Assembly: GCF_000963925.1 (NCBI RefSeq)
Contig: NZ_BAMV01000017.1
Coordinates: 296,010-360,009, forward strand
Length of the DNA stretch: 64,000 nt
DNA from: Acetobacter cibinongensis
GTDB lineage: Bacteria; Pseudomonadota; Alphaproteobacteria; Acetobacterales; Acetobacteraceae
Reading direction: 5' to 3'
Shown: one piece after another, positions 27,441-36,283 of the stretch
Layout: the number at the start of each line of letters is the position of its first letter
Numbering within the stretch: position 1 is the stretch's first letter
Notes under the pieces: model-generated
Databases searched by the model: none
Told to the model about the DNA's origin: nothing
What the model saw: only the letters and a program-made list of their open reading frames with translations
Made by a program: the position numbers and the translations under genes

Positions 27441-27741
27441 GTCAGACAGAAGCTCCGCAGTAAAAACAGGGTCAGAACATACGCACAGGCTTGGCCGTGC
27501 ATACAATAAGGCCCACACCATACAGATGTGCATGGCATACAGGAAGAGAAGCATGGCACCTGATGCCGCCAGAACTGTTATAAGTTTTGCGCAAACCGCT
27601 GCACGGGTGGGTGTGGCCTCTTGCAAGCGCCTTGCAGGCGGGCCACATCTTGGTCAAAGTGCCATGAAAGTTAATCTGGTACGGGCTGTGGCTCTGGGCC
27701 AAAGCCAGTCAGTGCGCCGTAGTCAGGCAGGAAGGTATGAG
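27441..27741. other. Divergent intergenic region, glyQ / DUF2076 gene
   Basis: 301 bases between two divergent starts. It must hold both promoters, but I see no hexamer pair good enough to call. There is no T-box-like leader. Open frames here are only upstream extensions of the two genes. Confidence 0.4.
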
Positions 27742-28509
27742 ATGAACAACGAAGAACGCGACCTCATTTCCAAATTTGTCGCACGGGTTGGTGGTGCGCC
27801 ACAGGCTAGTTTTGGCAGCGTACCGGGCACACGCCCCAGCCTGCCCGCCATAGACCCGGAGGCTGACCAGTTTATTGCCCAGCAGTTCCAGCAGGTACCA
27901 GAAGCCCGTTACCGCATTACACAGATGGCCGTTGTGCAGGAAGCAGCACTGGTAGAAGCGCAGAACCGTATTCAGCAGTTGCAGTTTCAGTTGCAGCAGG
28001 CCCAGCAGGCTTTGCAACAGGCACAACAGCAGCAGAAATCTGGTTCCGGCGGTGGTTTTCTGGGTGGTTTGTTTGGCGGTGGCCAAAGGGCGCCGCAGCA
28101 GACACCTCCTGGTTGGGGTGGCAACACGCAGGCTCCGCCACAGCCGCCGCAGTATCAGCAAATGCCTTATGGTATGCAGCCCAGCACGTTCCAGCGTGGC
28201 GGGTCAGGCTTTCTGGGGTCTGCGCTTACAACGGCAACAGGGGTTGCCGGGGGTATGCTGGCAGCCAATGCGCTGACAAGCCTGTTTAGCGGGCACCATG
28301 ATGCCGCCGCAGGTGGATGGGGTGCAGGTGCAGGTGCGCCACAAAGCGAAACCATCAATAATTATTATGGTGACAACTCAGACCCGTTTGCCGGTCAGGG
28401 TCAGGCAGCAGACCCGAACTTTGATGCAGGCAATAACGACTGGGGTGGTCAGGACGCTGGCGGAGACGGTGGTGACTTCGGTGGCGGTTGGGGAGACGAT
28501 AACTTCTAA
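27742..28509 (+). CDS. DUF2076 family protein
   Basis: 255 aa, function unknown. The start at 27742 has a strong AGGAAGG six bases upstream. The N-terminal part (MNNEERDLISKFVARV to about residue 110) is the DUF2076 domain, ending in a glutamine-rich coiled coil (QQAQQALQQAQQQ). A glycine-rich segment with SGFLG repeats and one short hydrophobic stretch follows, and the tail is rich in Gly/Asp/Asn/Trp (GGWGDDNF end). DUF2076 proteins are described as periplasmic ligand-binding sensors, but no signal peptide is seen here. It is a single gene with its own promoter region. Confidence 0.8.
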   Translation: MNNEERDLISKFVARVGGAPQASFGSVPGTRPSLPAIDPEADQFIAQQFQQVPEARYRITQMAVVQEAALVEAQNRIQQLQFQLQQAQQALQQAQQQQKSGSGGGFLGGLFGGGQRAPQQTPPGWGGNTQAPPQPPQYQQMPYGMQPSTFQRGGSGFLGSALTTATGVAGGMLAANALTSLFSGHHDAAAGGWGAGAGAPQSETINNYYGDNSDPFAGQGQAADPNFDAGNNDWGGQDAGGDGGDFGGGWGDDNF

Positions 28510-28524
28510 AACCACCCTAAATTG

Positions 28525-28546
28525 AGGGGCAGGGGCTTCTGCCCCT
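28525..28546. terminator. GC-rich hairpin between convergent genes
   Basis: Perfect 8-bp stem AGGGGCAG / CTGCCCCT with a 6-base loop, 16 bases after the DUF2076 gene and 19 before the end of the convergent XRE regulator gene. No T-run follows, so termination would be weak or Rho-aided. Confidence 0.45.
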
Positions 28547-28564
28547 TCCGGCCTAATGTCGCAT

Positions 28565-29119
28565 TTACTCGGCGGTAGGTGTGTGGTCGGGCCTCATGGA
28601 ACGAACAAGTTCAAGCACATTCTTTCGGATTTTGATGTCCGGAATGGCGTGGTAGGCCCGTACCAGTTCAAGCGTATCTTTGTTGTTGAGCAGAGCCGCT
28701 GTTTCAGAGTCCTGAACGTGAGCAGGAAACCCCTCAAAAGCCTTGCGACTTTCTGAAACGCCGCTGCTCCGGTAGCCACTCCCGGGGGATGGATGCCTGT
28801 CAACGCCTTCAAAAAAGAACGCTATGGGCACATCCAGCGCCCCGGCAATATCATAAAGGCGGGAGGCACCAACACGGTTCGTGCCACGTTCATATTTCTG
28901 AATCTGCTGAAATGTAATGCCCACTAATTCTCCCAGTTTTTCTTGCGAAAGGCCAAGGAGTGTCCTGCGCAGGCGGATGCGTCTTCCAACATAGGCGTCA
29001 ACTGATGTCGCGCGGGGTATAGCTGTGTGGCAGGTGTCAGAATTTTGCAATTTTTCTTGCATCACTATTTTCGCCAACGCTCCGACAGGAAATGGACTGG
29101 TTGGGCTAGTATCTACCAT
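28565..29119 (-). CDS. XRE-family (Cro/CI-type) transcriptional regulator
   Basis: 184 aa. A helix-turn-helix domain sits at about residues 42-100 (GRRIRLRRTLLGLSQEKLGELVGITFQQIQKYERGTNR), followed by LYDIAGALDVPIAFFFEG, the typical end of this fold, and then about 80 residues without recognised domain. This type is common in alphaproteobacteria, often as several chromosomal copies. The target is unknown. An in-frame ATG at codon 20 is possible; the 40 residues before the HTH are poorly conserved in character. Confidence 0.85.
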   Translation of the reverse strand: MVDTSPTSPFPVGALAKIVMQEKLQNSDTCHTAIPRATSVDAYVGRRIRLRRTLLGLSQEKLGELVGITFQQIQKYERGTNRVGASRLYDIAGALDVPIAFFFEGVDRHPSPGSGYRSSGVSESRKAFEGFPAHVQDSETAALLNNKDTLELVRAYHAIPDIKIRKNVLELVRSMRPDHTPTAE

Positions 29120-29158
29120 TACAAAAATTTTTAGTAACCTTTTATTAATGCATTGAGC

Positions 29159-30778
29159 TCAGACCCGTTTGCGTACTGGGCTAAAGGCCGAAATCATAAC
29201 TAAACAGCATAACGCCAGCGCAATGACCCGACCGTAGAGGGAAAAGAGCGGTGCGGGTAGGGGGGCGGGCAAAGGTACGACCAGACTATCGGTTTTATCC
29301 CAACCCAGACGCGCCAACTCATGCCCAAATCCGTCATAAGCAATGGAAATACCGGTGTTTGCAGCGCGGGCTATAGGCAACCCTTCCTCAACAGCGCGTA
29401 ACCGCACAGAAGACAAATGCTGGCGCGGCCCGGCACTGTTTCCAAACCAGGCGTCATTGGTCACGTTGGCCAGCCAGCGGGGGCGGTCTTTTTCATCCAC
29501 CACACTGCCGGAAAAAATGACTTCATAACAAATCAGAGCCCCAACAGAGGGTATATCAGCCAGGTGCCATGTATGCGGGCCGGGTCCTGCGGCCAGCCCT
29601 CCTTGCGGGACAATTTGCAAAGGAATGTAAGAAGGCTGGTATTCTCCAAAAGGCACCAGCCGTGCTTTGTCGTAAATGGCGGCAACCTGCCCATCCGGGG
29701 CAAGAGCCAGAACAGAGTTACGGTAGCGCCCATTTTCGTCATGACGTAATGCGCCAATCAGGCCAGCCTGTGCGCCTTCTGCCCAACCCATAATAATCTG
29801 CCGCGCGCGCGGGCTATCCTGTAACAGCGGATAACCAGGGTATGCTGTTTCAGGCCATAAAAAGACAATAGCCCGGTTTGGGGCTGACGTCTGGAGGGTA
29901 TGAGCACGCTCTACACCTTGCGCGGTGAGGGTCAGGTAGCGTTCAAAAACCTCCCGTGCGCTCTGGTGAGCAACTTTCTCGTTCTCTGGGACATTCCCCT
30001 GAACAAGAACCGTGATAGGTCCGGCCTCTCCTGTCGGTGTTACCATATGCAGGCGGCTGTAACCGGCAGCGCTCCACCCCAGAATCATGGCGGCGCTTAG
30101 ACCCAGTGTTATGCGTTGCTGTGTAGGGCTAAAGCAGACGGTTCCCGTTTTGCGTGCGCGGTGCCAGTAATCCTGAAGCGCTGTTCCGGCTAAGAGAGCA
30201 AGCAGCACAAGGCATAAGGTCATGCCATCAACACCCATCCACGCGGCTGGCTGTATCAGCACATCCCCAATCCGTCCCGGCACGGCAAGCGCACTGCCAA
30301 GAGGGTTCCACGGGAAACCACTGAACAGGAACACACGCCCCATATCAAACACCGTCCAGCTTGCAGCAAACAGGATGAGGCGTCTGGGGCCGGATTTTGC
30401 CAGCATGCTGAGGGCAGCCGGGGCCGCTGTCATAGGCGCCAGAATGAGCGCGCAGCCGAGTGAGGGGAAGGGGACAAACCACCAGAAGTCTTCCGCCCGG
30501 ATCATGACGGCATTGACCAGCCAGTAAAGGCTTGCAGCATAGAGGCCAAACCCGAAGAGCGCCCCTGCCCAGGCCGCACTTTTCGAGTTTTTAGAGCGGT
30601 TAAGCACGGCTCCCAACAGTGGGAATGTAATGAGCAGCACGGGAAGGGCATGAACCGGTGGCAGGGCCAGTGCGGACAAAGCCCCCAACCCAAGCAGGGA
30701 AAGGGTATGGCGCAGGCTGGCGCGGCTGGGCTTGCGCAGCCGCAGGCGGCCCGGAAAGACGCGGGATGGGCTGTTCAT
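29159..30778 (-). CDS. lnt: Apolipoprotein N-acyltransferase
   Basis: Adds the third acyl chain to lipoproteins at the periplasmic side of the inner membrane. 539 aa from the ATG at 30778; an in-frame GTG two codons upstream is possible. Six or more N-terminal membrane helices precede a carbon-nitrogen hydrolase domain with the catalytic triad Glu (WPETAYP), Lys (YDKARLVPFGEY) and Cys (GALICYEVIF), and a final helix. Downstream of the olsB-like gene, 68 bases apart, same strand. Confidence 0.95.
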   Translation of the reverse strand: MNSPSRVFPGRLRLRKPSRASLRHTLSLLGLGALSALALPPVHALPVLLITFPLLGAVLNRSKNSKSAAWAGALFGFGLYAASLYWLVNAVMIRAEDFWWFVPFPSLGCALILAPMTAAPAALSMLAKSGPRRLILFAASWTVFDMGRVFLFSGFPWNPLGSALAVPGRIGDVLIQPAAWMGVDGMTLCLVLLALLAGTALQDYWHRARKTGTVCFSPTQQRITLGLSAAMILGWSAAGYSRLHMVTPTGEAGPITVLVQGNVPENEKVAHQSAREVFERYLTLTAQGVERAHTLQTSAPNRAIVFLWPETAYPGYPLLQDSPRARQIIMGWAEGAQAGLIGALRHDENGRYRNSVLALAPDGQVAAIYDKARLVPFGEYQPSYIPLQIVPQGGLAAGPGPHTWHLADIPSVGALICYEVIFSGSVVDEKDRPRWLANVTNDAWFGNSAGPRQHLSSVRLRAVEEGLPIARAANTGISIAYDGFGHELARLGWDKTDSLVVPLPAPLPAPLFSLYGRVIALALCCLVMISAFSPVRKRV

Positions 30779-30846
30779 GGTCACCGGTATGTCTTGCTGG
30801 AAGTCTGCCGCAAAACCGGCAGACTATGGACGCAGAATTTTAAGGA

Positions 30847-31704
30847 TTAATCCAGCGCGTCGCGTAAGCGGCGTTCATAGTGGCGGTAGTATTTGTCCGC
30901 CAGCAGTTCGCTTTTTACAAGAACCGCAACATCGGTTGTGTTGAACTGTGGGTCAATCACAGCGCCATCCCCAACGTAACCGCCAAGGCGCAGGTACCCT
31001 TTTACCAGTGGGGGCAAACCAGTCAGGCATTTGCGGAAATCCAGCGTATGCGGGTCTTTACGCAGCATTTCCACCCGGCGTTCAGGCAGTGCTTTAACGC
31101 GCAGGGCAGGGGGTGCCAGATGATTATGGTAGAGATAGGTCAGTTCGTCTGCATTGGCGTCAGGGTCTGTGCCCTGCAGGCTGGCGCAGCCAAACAGCAC
31201 ATCAATCCGATGCAGGAAGATGTATGAAGCAATGCCCCGCCACAACAACTGCATGGCGGCACGGCCACGATAGTCCTTATCCACACAGGAGCGCCCGACT
31301 TCCAGCAGGCGGCCGGGGAAGTCGGTCAGAGGGGAGATGTCGTATTCGCTTGACGAATAAAAACGGCCAATTTTCGCGGCTGCATCGCTCTGCACAAGCC
31401 GGTAGGTGCCAACAACGCCACGCGCATCAGGCGCTATGGCGTTATCAATCACCAGCAGATGATCGGCCACAGCATCGAATTCATCAATGTCGCGTTTCAG
31501 GCGCAGGGTTTCTGCGTCTGGATGTGCGCCCATTTCCTCGTAGAATACCCGGTAGCGCAGGGCTTGAGCGGCATCGCGCTCAGCTTCTGTCTGGGCAATG
31601 CGTACACTGAGGTTGCCGCCCCGTAATTCGGGAAAGCCGTTCCGTTCCAGTTCCAGCGTTGCGAGTGTTGAGAGAGAGGCCTCTTTGTTTTGCGCGGCAC
31701 TCAT
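30847..31704 (-). CDS. olsB: OlsB-like GNAT acyltransferase
   Basis: Member of the OlsB/hemolysin-like GNAT group, which transfers a 3-hydroxyacyl chain from ACP to ornithine, the first step of ornithine-lipid synthesis. 285 aa. Typical segments are ALRYRVFYEEMGA, GRFYSSSEYDISPL, LEVGRSCVDKDYRGR and DVLFGCASLQGTDP. No OlsA acyltransferase is adjacent. The ATG overlaps the stop of the Fur-family gene by four bases, so the two are coupled; lnt follows. Confidence 0.82.
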   Translation of the reverse strand: MSAAQNKEASLSTLATLELERNGFPELRGGNLSVRIAQTEAERDAAQALRYRVFYEEMGAHPDAETLRLKRDIDEFDAVADHLLVIDNAIAPDARGVVGTYRLVQSDAAAKIGRFYSSSEYDISPLTDFPGRLLEVGRSCVDKDYRGRAAMQLLWRGIASYIFLHRIDVLFGCASLQGTDPDANADELTYLYHNHLAPPALRVKALPERRVEMLRKDPHTLDFRKCLTGLPPLVKGYLRLGGYVGDGAVIDPQFNTTDVAVLVKSELLADKYYRHYERRLRDALD

Positions 31705-32189
31705 GCGGTCTCTCCTTTACGGCGACCCTTGGGAGCAGCGGCCTTGGTCTCTTTCTGCGCAACGGCCCGTTTTTTACCGAACAGCTCCAGACGCATGGAC
31801 ACAAAATCAAAACCCAGACGCTCGGCCACGCGGCGCATTAGCTCTTCGTGCTCGGGGTCCTCAAATTCTATCACCTTGCCGTTATCGACATCAATAAGAT
31901 GATAATGGTGCTTACCACCCTCGGTTGCTTCGTACCGTGCGCGGCCTCCGCCAAAGTCCCGGCGTTCCAGAATCCCTTTTTCTTCCAGCAGGCGCACGGT
32001 GCGATACACCGTGGCAACTGAAATACGGGAATCCAGCATCGCGGCGCGACGATAGAGTTCTTCCACATCCGGATGGTCATCCGCGTCTGACAGCACACGT
32101 GCGATTACCCGCCGTTGTCCGGTCATTTTCAGGCCATGTTCTACACAGAGCTGCGCGATCCGCGATTCTTCTGCCGACTGAGATTTCAA
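31701..32189 (-). CDS. fur: Fur-family transcriptional regulator
   Basis: 162 aa metal-responsive repressor. The N-terminal winged helix has MTGQRRVIARVL and ISVATVYRTVRLLEEKG; the dimer domain carries the metal ligands in GKHHYHLIDVDNGKVIEFED. The CxxC structural zinc motifs of E. coli Fur are missing, as is usual for alphaproteobacterial Fur/Mur proteins, and the C-terminus is a lysine/alanine-rich tail. It leads the fur-olsB(-lnt) run. It is the likely reader of the Fur box at 44896-44914 (inference). A manganese-sensing (Mur) role is possible. Confidence 0.85.
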   Translation of the reverse strand: MKSQSAEESRIAQLCVEHGLKMTGQRRVIARVLSDADDHPDVEELYRRAAMLDSRISVATVYRTVRLLEEKGILERRDFGGGRARYEATEGGKHHYHLIDVDNGKVIEFEDPEHEELMRRVAERLGFDFVSMRLELFGKKRAVAQKETKAAAPKGRRKGETA

Positions 32190-32354
32190 GGGCGCAAATC
32201 CTGCTTAACTTACCACCTGTATTTCTTATGCATGAGGTAGCCGAAACGGAGTGGGTTTGTCCAATTTTACACGAGCGGGCAGGTTTTCTATGTTCAGTCT
32301 CCATTAGCACGTTCCATGTGCCCGGACACCCCGGGTTGAGAGAGGCTGAACAGA

Positions 32355-32639
32355 ATGCAGGATATCTCCACCATGCAGGATAACCGTGTGCCGGATACTG
32401 TTATGCTTGATATTACCGGCGAGAAATGCCCCATGACCTTTGTGCGGACCCGGCTGGCGCTGGATGGGCTGTTGCCTGGCGGCCTGCTGGCCGTGCATCT
32501 GCGCGGAGCGGAACCTCACAAAAATGTCACCCAGTCAGTGCGCGCTCTGGGGCATCTGATCTTGGCCGATCAGGCCGAGCCTGACGGGACATTTGTGCTG
32601 ACCATACAGAAAAAGCTGGTCGCACCGCCCAGCGCCTGA
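32355..32639 (+). CDS. TusA-family sulfurtransferase-like protein
   Basis: 94 aa. The TusA/SirA fold is shown by ITGEKCPMTFVRTRLAL with the reactive cysteine in the CPM motif, and the glycine-rich middle (LLPGGLLAVHLRG). Such proteins carry persulfide sulfur to tRNA thiolation, molybdopterin or other acceptors. An AGAGG motif about ten bases upstream supports the ATG at 32355. It is single, between the divergent fur gene and the convergent rho gene. Confidence 0.82.
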   Translation: MQDISTMQDNRVPDTVMLDITGEKCPMTFVRTRLALDGLLPGGLLAVHLRGAEPHKNVTQSVRALGHLILADQAEPDGTFVLTIQKKLVAPPSA

Positions 32640-32649
32640 CGGGTACATA

Positions 32650-32676
32650 CAAAAACAGGAGGCCGGAGCCTCCTGT
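32650..32676 (-). terminator. Rho-independent terminator of rho
   Basis: Perfect 9-bp stem ACAGGAGGC / GCCTCCTGT with a 4-base loop (32655-32676), followed on the minus strand by TTTTTG. It lies between the convergent tusA-like and rho genes, 32 bases after the rho stop. Confidence 0.85.
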
Positions 32677-32707
32677 CTGTGTGCCATACTGTCAAAGCAC
32701 TACAGCG

Positions 32708-34003
32708 TTAGTTGTTCATGGCTTCAAAGAAGTCATTGTTGGATTTGCTGTATTTCAGCTTGTCCAGCAGGAAGTCCATGGCGTCCATCGTGCCCATAGG
32801 GGCCAGAATACGGCGCAGAACCCACATTTTGGACAGGGTTGCGCGGTCAACCAGCATTTCTTCCTTACGGGTGCCACTCTTGGTGATGTCAATGGCAGGG
32901 AAGGTACGCTTGTCAGCCAGCTTGCGGTCCAGAATAAGCTCGGAGTTACCCGTGCCTTTGAACTCTTCAAAGATCACTTCATCCATACGGCTGCCGGTAT
33001 CAATCAGTGCCGTGGCGATAATGGTCAGAGAGCCACCTTCTTCAATGTTACGGGCAGCACCAAAGAAGCGTTTGGGGCGTTGCAGCGCGTTGGCATCCAC
33101 ACCGCCGGTCAGTACCTTGCCGGATGACGGCACAACGGTGTTGTAAGCACGGGCCAGACGGGTGATGGAATCCAGCAGGATGACTACATCGCGTTTGTGC
33201 TCAACCAGCCGTTTAGCTTTTTCCAGCACCATTTCCGTAACCTGCACGTGGCGATGTGCTGGCTCATCAAAGGTGGAGGACACAACTTCACCGCGCACGG
33301 AGCGGGCCATGTCGGTCACTTCTTCCGGGCGCTCGTCAATCAGCAGCACGATGAGGAAGCATTCCGGATGATTGGCGGAGATAGAAGACGCAATGCTTTG
33401 CAGCATGACCGTCTTACCCGTACGGGGTGGTGCCACAATAAGGGCACGCTGGCCCATACCAATGGGGGCTACAAGGTCAATCACACGGGGTGTGAAGTCC
33501 TGAGTGCTTTTGCCTTTTTTGCCTTTGGTTTCAGCCACCGGCGGCGCAGCACCTTCTACTTCCATACGCAGGGGGCGTTCGGGGTAGAGGGGGGTCAGGT
33601 TATCAAAGTTGATGCGGTGGCGCACAGCCTCCGGCGGTTCAAAATTGATGCTGTTGATTTTGAGCAGAGAGAAATACCGCTCACCATCCCGCGGGGCACG
33701 GATCTGGCCCTCAACCGTGTCACCGGTACGCAGGCCGAAGCGGCGCACCTGTGTGGGGGAGATGTAAATATCATCCGGGCCGGGAAGGTAGTTTGATTCG
33801 GGGGAGCGAAGATAGCCAAACCCGTCATGCAAAATCTCGAGCGTGCCATCGCCGTAAATGGCCTGATCGTTGTCTGCCAGCGTCTTCAGGATGGCAAACA
33901 TCATATCCTGTTTGCGTAAAGACGAGGCGTTTTCGATATTGAGGTCTTCAGCGCAGGCTAGAAGATCGGCCGGAGATTTGGCCTTGAGTTCCGCAAGATG
34001 CAT
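32708..34003 (-). CDS. rho: Transcription termination factor Rho
   Basis: Hexameric RNA helicase that ends transcription of untranslated RNA. 431 aa. The N-terminal Rho_N helical domain ([21 protein letters not shown]), the RNA-binding cold-shock-like domain ([22 protein letters not shown]), and the ATPase with P-loop PPRTGKT and [10 protein letters not shown] are all present. There is a short insert (GKKGKSTQ) before the ATPase domain. It has a strong promoter 180-210 bases upstream and a hairpin terminator. Confidence 0.97.
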   Translation of the reverse strand: MHLAELKAKSPADLLACAEDLNIENASSLRKQDMMFAILKTLADNDQAIYGDGTLEILHDGFGYLRSPESNYLPGPDDIYISPTQVRRFGLRTGDTVEGQIRAPRDGERYFSLLKINSINFEPPEAVRHRINFDNLTPLYPERPLRMEVEGAAPPVAETKGKKGKSTQDFTPRVIDLVAPIGMGQRALIVAPPRTGKTVMLQSIASSISANHPECFLIVLLIDERPEEVTDMARSVRGEVVSSTFDEPAHRHVQVTEMVLEKAKRLVEHKRDVVILLDSITRLARAYNTVVPSSGKVLTGGVDANALQRPKRFFGAARNIEEGGSLTIIATALIDTGSRMDEVIFEEFKGTGNSELILDRKLADKRTFPAIDITKSGTRKEEMLVDRATLSKMWVLRRILAPMGTMDAMDFLLDKLKYSKSNNDFFEAMNN

Positions 34004-34187
34004 TGAGAAATGCCCTGATTGGCAAGTAGGTCAGAAAAGGGAGGTCTGGACCATAGGGAAGCCAGCGTCAGGGAAATACAGCCTTGCATGACACACGAAG
34101 CGCCACGCCGACACACCGACGCAGGATGGATCCTGACTAAGGGAGGAAAAGCACTGGGCAGGTGAAGTCAGCCAGTGTCTGGCGCAA

Positions 34188-34216
34188 AATATAATGGTGT
34201 TGCGCTACGGCGTCAA
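34188..34216 (-). promoter_or_regulatory. Strong sigma-70 promoter of rho with a long leader
   Basis: On the minus strand TTGACG (34211-34216, 5/6) and TATATT (34188-34193, 5/6) are separated by exactly 17 bases. Transcription would begin near 34181, giving a leader of about 178 bases (34004-34181). The leader contains C/T-rich unstructured stretches (for example CCTCCC runs), as expected of a Rho-binding leader that could allow autoregulation. Confidence 0.65.
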
Positions 34217-34253
34217 CCTTGGGCCAAGGCAACGCCCGAAGCATCTGTTGCGC

Positions 34254-34781
34254 TCAAGGCCGGGTGGCTGATGGCGTGGTGGCCTGCTGCCATGCCTGCC
34301 GGGTCAGCCAGTATTGGGACAGGGTCGGGTCCGGCGAGATGAACTGAGACACCTGGGACCATAACTGGGACGGGCGTTGATGCACGCTCAGTGCGCCAGA
34401 CATCTGGCTGTCCGAGCACGGACCATCCAGCAGAAGGTCACGCTCCGGCAGGGTAATGGAGACCGTGCAGCGAGCGGTCTGGTGCAGGGCTGTTCCGGTA
34501 AAATGGCCTTTGGCTGGTCCGGCAAACTGGGGCCGCATGGTGGCATCCAGTTGCATCATTTCCCCCTCAAGCCCGCCTTGCGCAGTTGGGTGCAGGCCCA
34601 GCAGAATACGGGCGTTGCCGGGGGAGGAAAGGCCAGCATAGCGCAGGGGCTCTGCCGCCAGACGGTCGAAGGTCGCTTGGTCTGCGTTGGCGGGTGGGTT
34701 TTGCGCGGCATGCGCGGGCAGGTTTTGTGCCAGCAGAACAGTGAAGGCTCCGAGTGCTGATGCTATAAAAAAGCGGGTCAT
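34254..34781 (-). CDS. Small secreted protein of unknown function
   Basis: 175 aa. A signal peptide (MTRFFIASALGAFTVLLAQNLPAHA) predicts export to the periplasm; the mature part has two cysteines (ARCTVSI and LLDGPCSD) that could form a disulfide. Not recognised. The ATG overlaps the CorA stop by four bases, so it is translated with CorA. The gene ends 38 bases before the rho promoter. Confidence 0.65.
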   Translation of the reverse strand: MTRFFIASALGAFTVLLAQNLPAHAAQNPPANADQATFDRLAAEPLRYAGLSSPGNARILLGLHPTAQGGLEGEMMQLDATMRPQFAGPAKGHFTGTALHQTARCTVSITLPERDLLLDGPCSDSQMSGALSVHQRPSQLWSQVSQFISPDPTLSQYWLTRQAWQQATTPSATRP

Positions 34782-35965
34782 TTAATGCCTCCCAACCAGC
34801 CTTTACGCCAGAACCACAGCAGTGGCAGCACAACAGAGGCCGTCATTAATGCAAGAGAATACCAATAGCCGTATCGCCATTCTAACTCCGGAATGTCCTT
34901 GAAGTTCATTCCATAAACCCCTGCAATCAGGGTGGGAGCCACACCAATAAAACTGACAACCGTCAGCACTTTCATCATGCCATTCTGTTCAATGCTGATG
35001 AAACCGAGTGTGGCATCCAGAAGGAATTCCACTTTGCTGGCGGCTTGGGACACGTAATCCGTCAGGGAGGACAGGTCTCGGTTGGCGGTTGTCATGCGCC
35101 CTCTTAACGCGCCCGATAGGGCATAAGGCGCGTTTTCTGTGGAGAGGGAGCTGACTCCAGCCTCAAAGCGTCGGGCGGAAAGGGGGAGGCCAGAGGCAGG
35201 CGCTGCCCCATCCTTTTTACTCTCGCCCAGAAAAATGGTGATGCGCTCCAGACCCAGCAATGCATCCCGCACGCGGGAGCAGAGGTCTCCGGCACTTCCT
35301 ACCCGTTCCAGCAGGTCTCGCTGCCATGCTGCAATACTGTGCATGGGGGATTTGTTCTGCCGCCGTTTGAAAATATCCTGCGAGAGTTTGTCCAGTAACA
35401 GCCCCACATTCTCCAGAATATCGGCCAGACGATCGACAATTGTCTCAATAAGGGCAACCAGAATTTCTCCCGCACCGATGGGTGCGGGCTTCAGGCGCTG
35501 CGGTGGGGCGGCAGCGGTTTGCGGGCTTTTCTGGTCCGGGTGTGCTGCATCCTGTGCCGGGCCAATAACCGTGCTAGGTGCGGGAGTGGATGCCGGGGCA
35601 GGGGGCAGGGTATGTTCGGCCACAAGCTGGGCAACAGCTTCAAAAGAAGGATAGGGCTGGTAGCGAATGGTGATCAGTCGGTCTGCCGTTAGAATAAACC
35701 CTACGGGTGAACTCTGAAATTCAGGACCGATTTTTTTGAGAAGCGGTGTGGAGAGGAAAGCTGCCCCATTACGCACACTGATGCGTGATGAGCTTTCAAT
35801 TTCGCTCAGGTCATCCAGCGTTGGCAAAGGTTGCCCACAGATGCGGCCCGCCAGAGCCTGCTCCTGCGGGGTGGGGTTCAGCAGGTCAATCCACGTTACG
35901 TCTTGCGCGTCAGCCTCACTTTCAATGGCTCGGGCGGGGGCTCCGGGCTTGTGGGCCAGAAACAT
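34778..35965 (-). CDS. corA: CorA-family magnesium/divalent metal channel
   Basis: 395 aa pentameric inner-membrane channel. The long helical cytoplasmic domain is followed by two C-terminal helices with the signature YGMNF at the pore mouth. An alanine/proline/glutamine-rich insert of about 45 residues (near residues 120-165) interrupts the alpha/beta part and is longer than in typical CorA. The ATG has a strong ribosome binding site (GAGGAG, six bases). It is followed by a coupled secreted protein gene. Confidence 0.9.
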   Translation of the reverse strand: MFLAHKPGAPARAIESEADAQDVTWIDLLNPTPQEQALAGRICGQPLPTLDDLSEIESSSRISVRNGAAFLSTPLLKKIGPEFQSSPVGFILTADRLITIRYQPYPSFEAVAQLVAEHTLPPAPASTPAPSTVIGPAQDAAHPDQKSPQTAAAPPQRLKPAPIGAGEILVALIETIVDRLADILENVGLLLDKLSQDIFKRRQNKSPMHSIAAWQRDLLERVGSAGDLCSRVRDALLGLERITIFLGESKKDGAAPASGLPLSARRFEAGVSSLSTENAPYALSGALRGRMTTANRDLSSLTDYVSQAASKVEFLLDATLGFISIEQNGMMKVLTVVSFIGVAPTLIAGVYGMNFKDIPELEWRYGYWYSLALMTASVVLPLLWFWRKGWLGGIK

Positions 35966-36283
35966 GCAATTCTCCTCACAGCGTATCGTTTTATGACAGG
36001 GCCAATCCCTGGAATGCAGGCGCTGGAACTATGGCCTGACCGAAAGGAGAGTGACAAGTGACAGTCTGGAATAACGGAAATCTGGCTCTGTTGTGTCATA
36101 ACTCTGTCGCGCCATGCCGGGTGAGGCAGCGTTTCCGTCGGAACAATGATGTACGGGCCGAGGTAAAATTTAGCGTGCCCGCCCTCTGTGCAACTGCGTC
36201 AGGCTTCTGGTAAGCCAGATGCCTGCTTTTGGGCCAGGGCGGCCCCGGCATACCACGCAAATTCAGGAGCGTTAGAACCAGCT
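35966..36283. other. Divergent intergenic region, corA / trpB
   Basis: 318 bases. I see no tryptophan-codon leader peptide and no attenuator, although trpB follows. AGGAG at 36264-36268 is the best trpB ribosome binding site candidate, rather far (about 15 bases) from the ATG. No promoter is clear enough to call. Confidence 0.4.

Noticed and set aside
35990..36283. trp attenuator or leader peptide before trpB
   Set aside because: No run of TGG codons and no alternative hairpins with a T-run.
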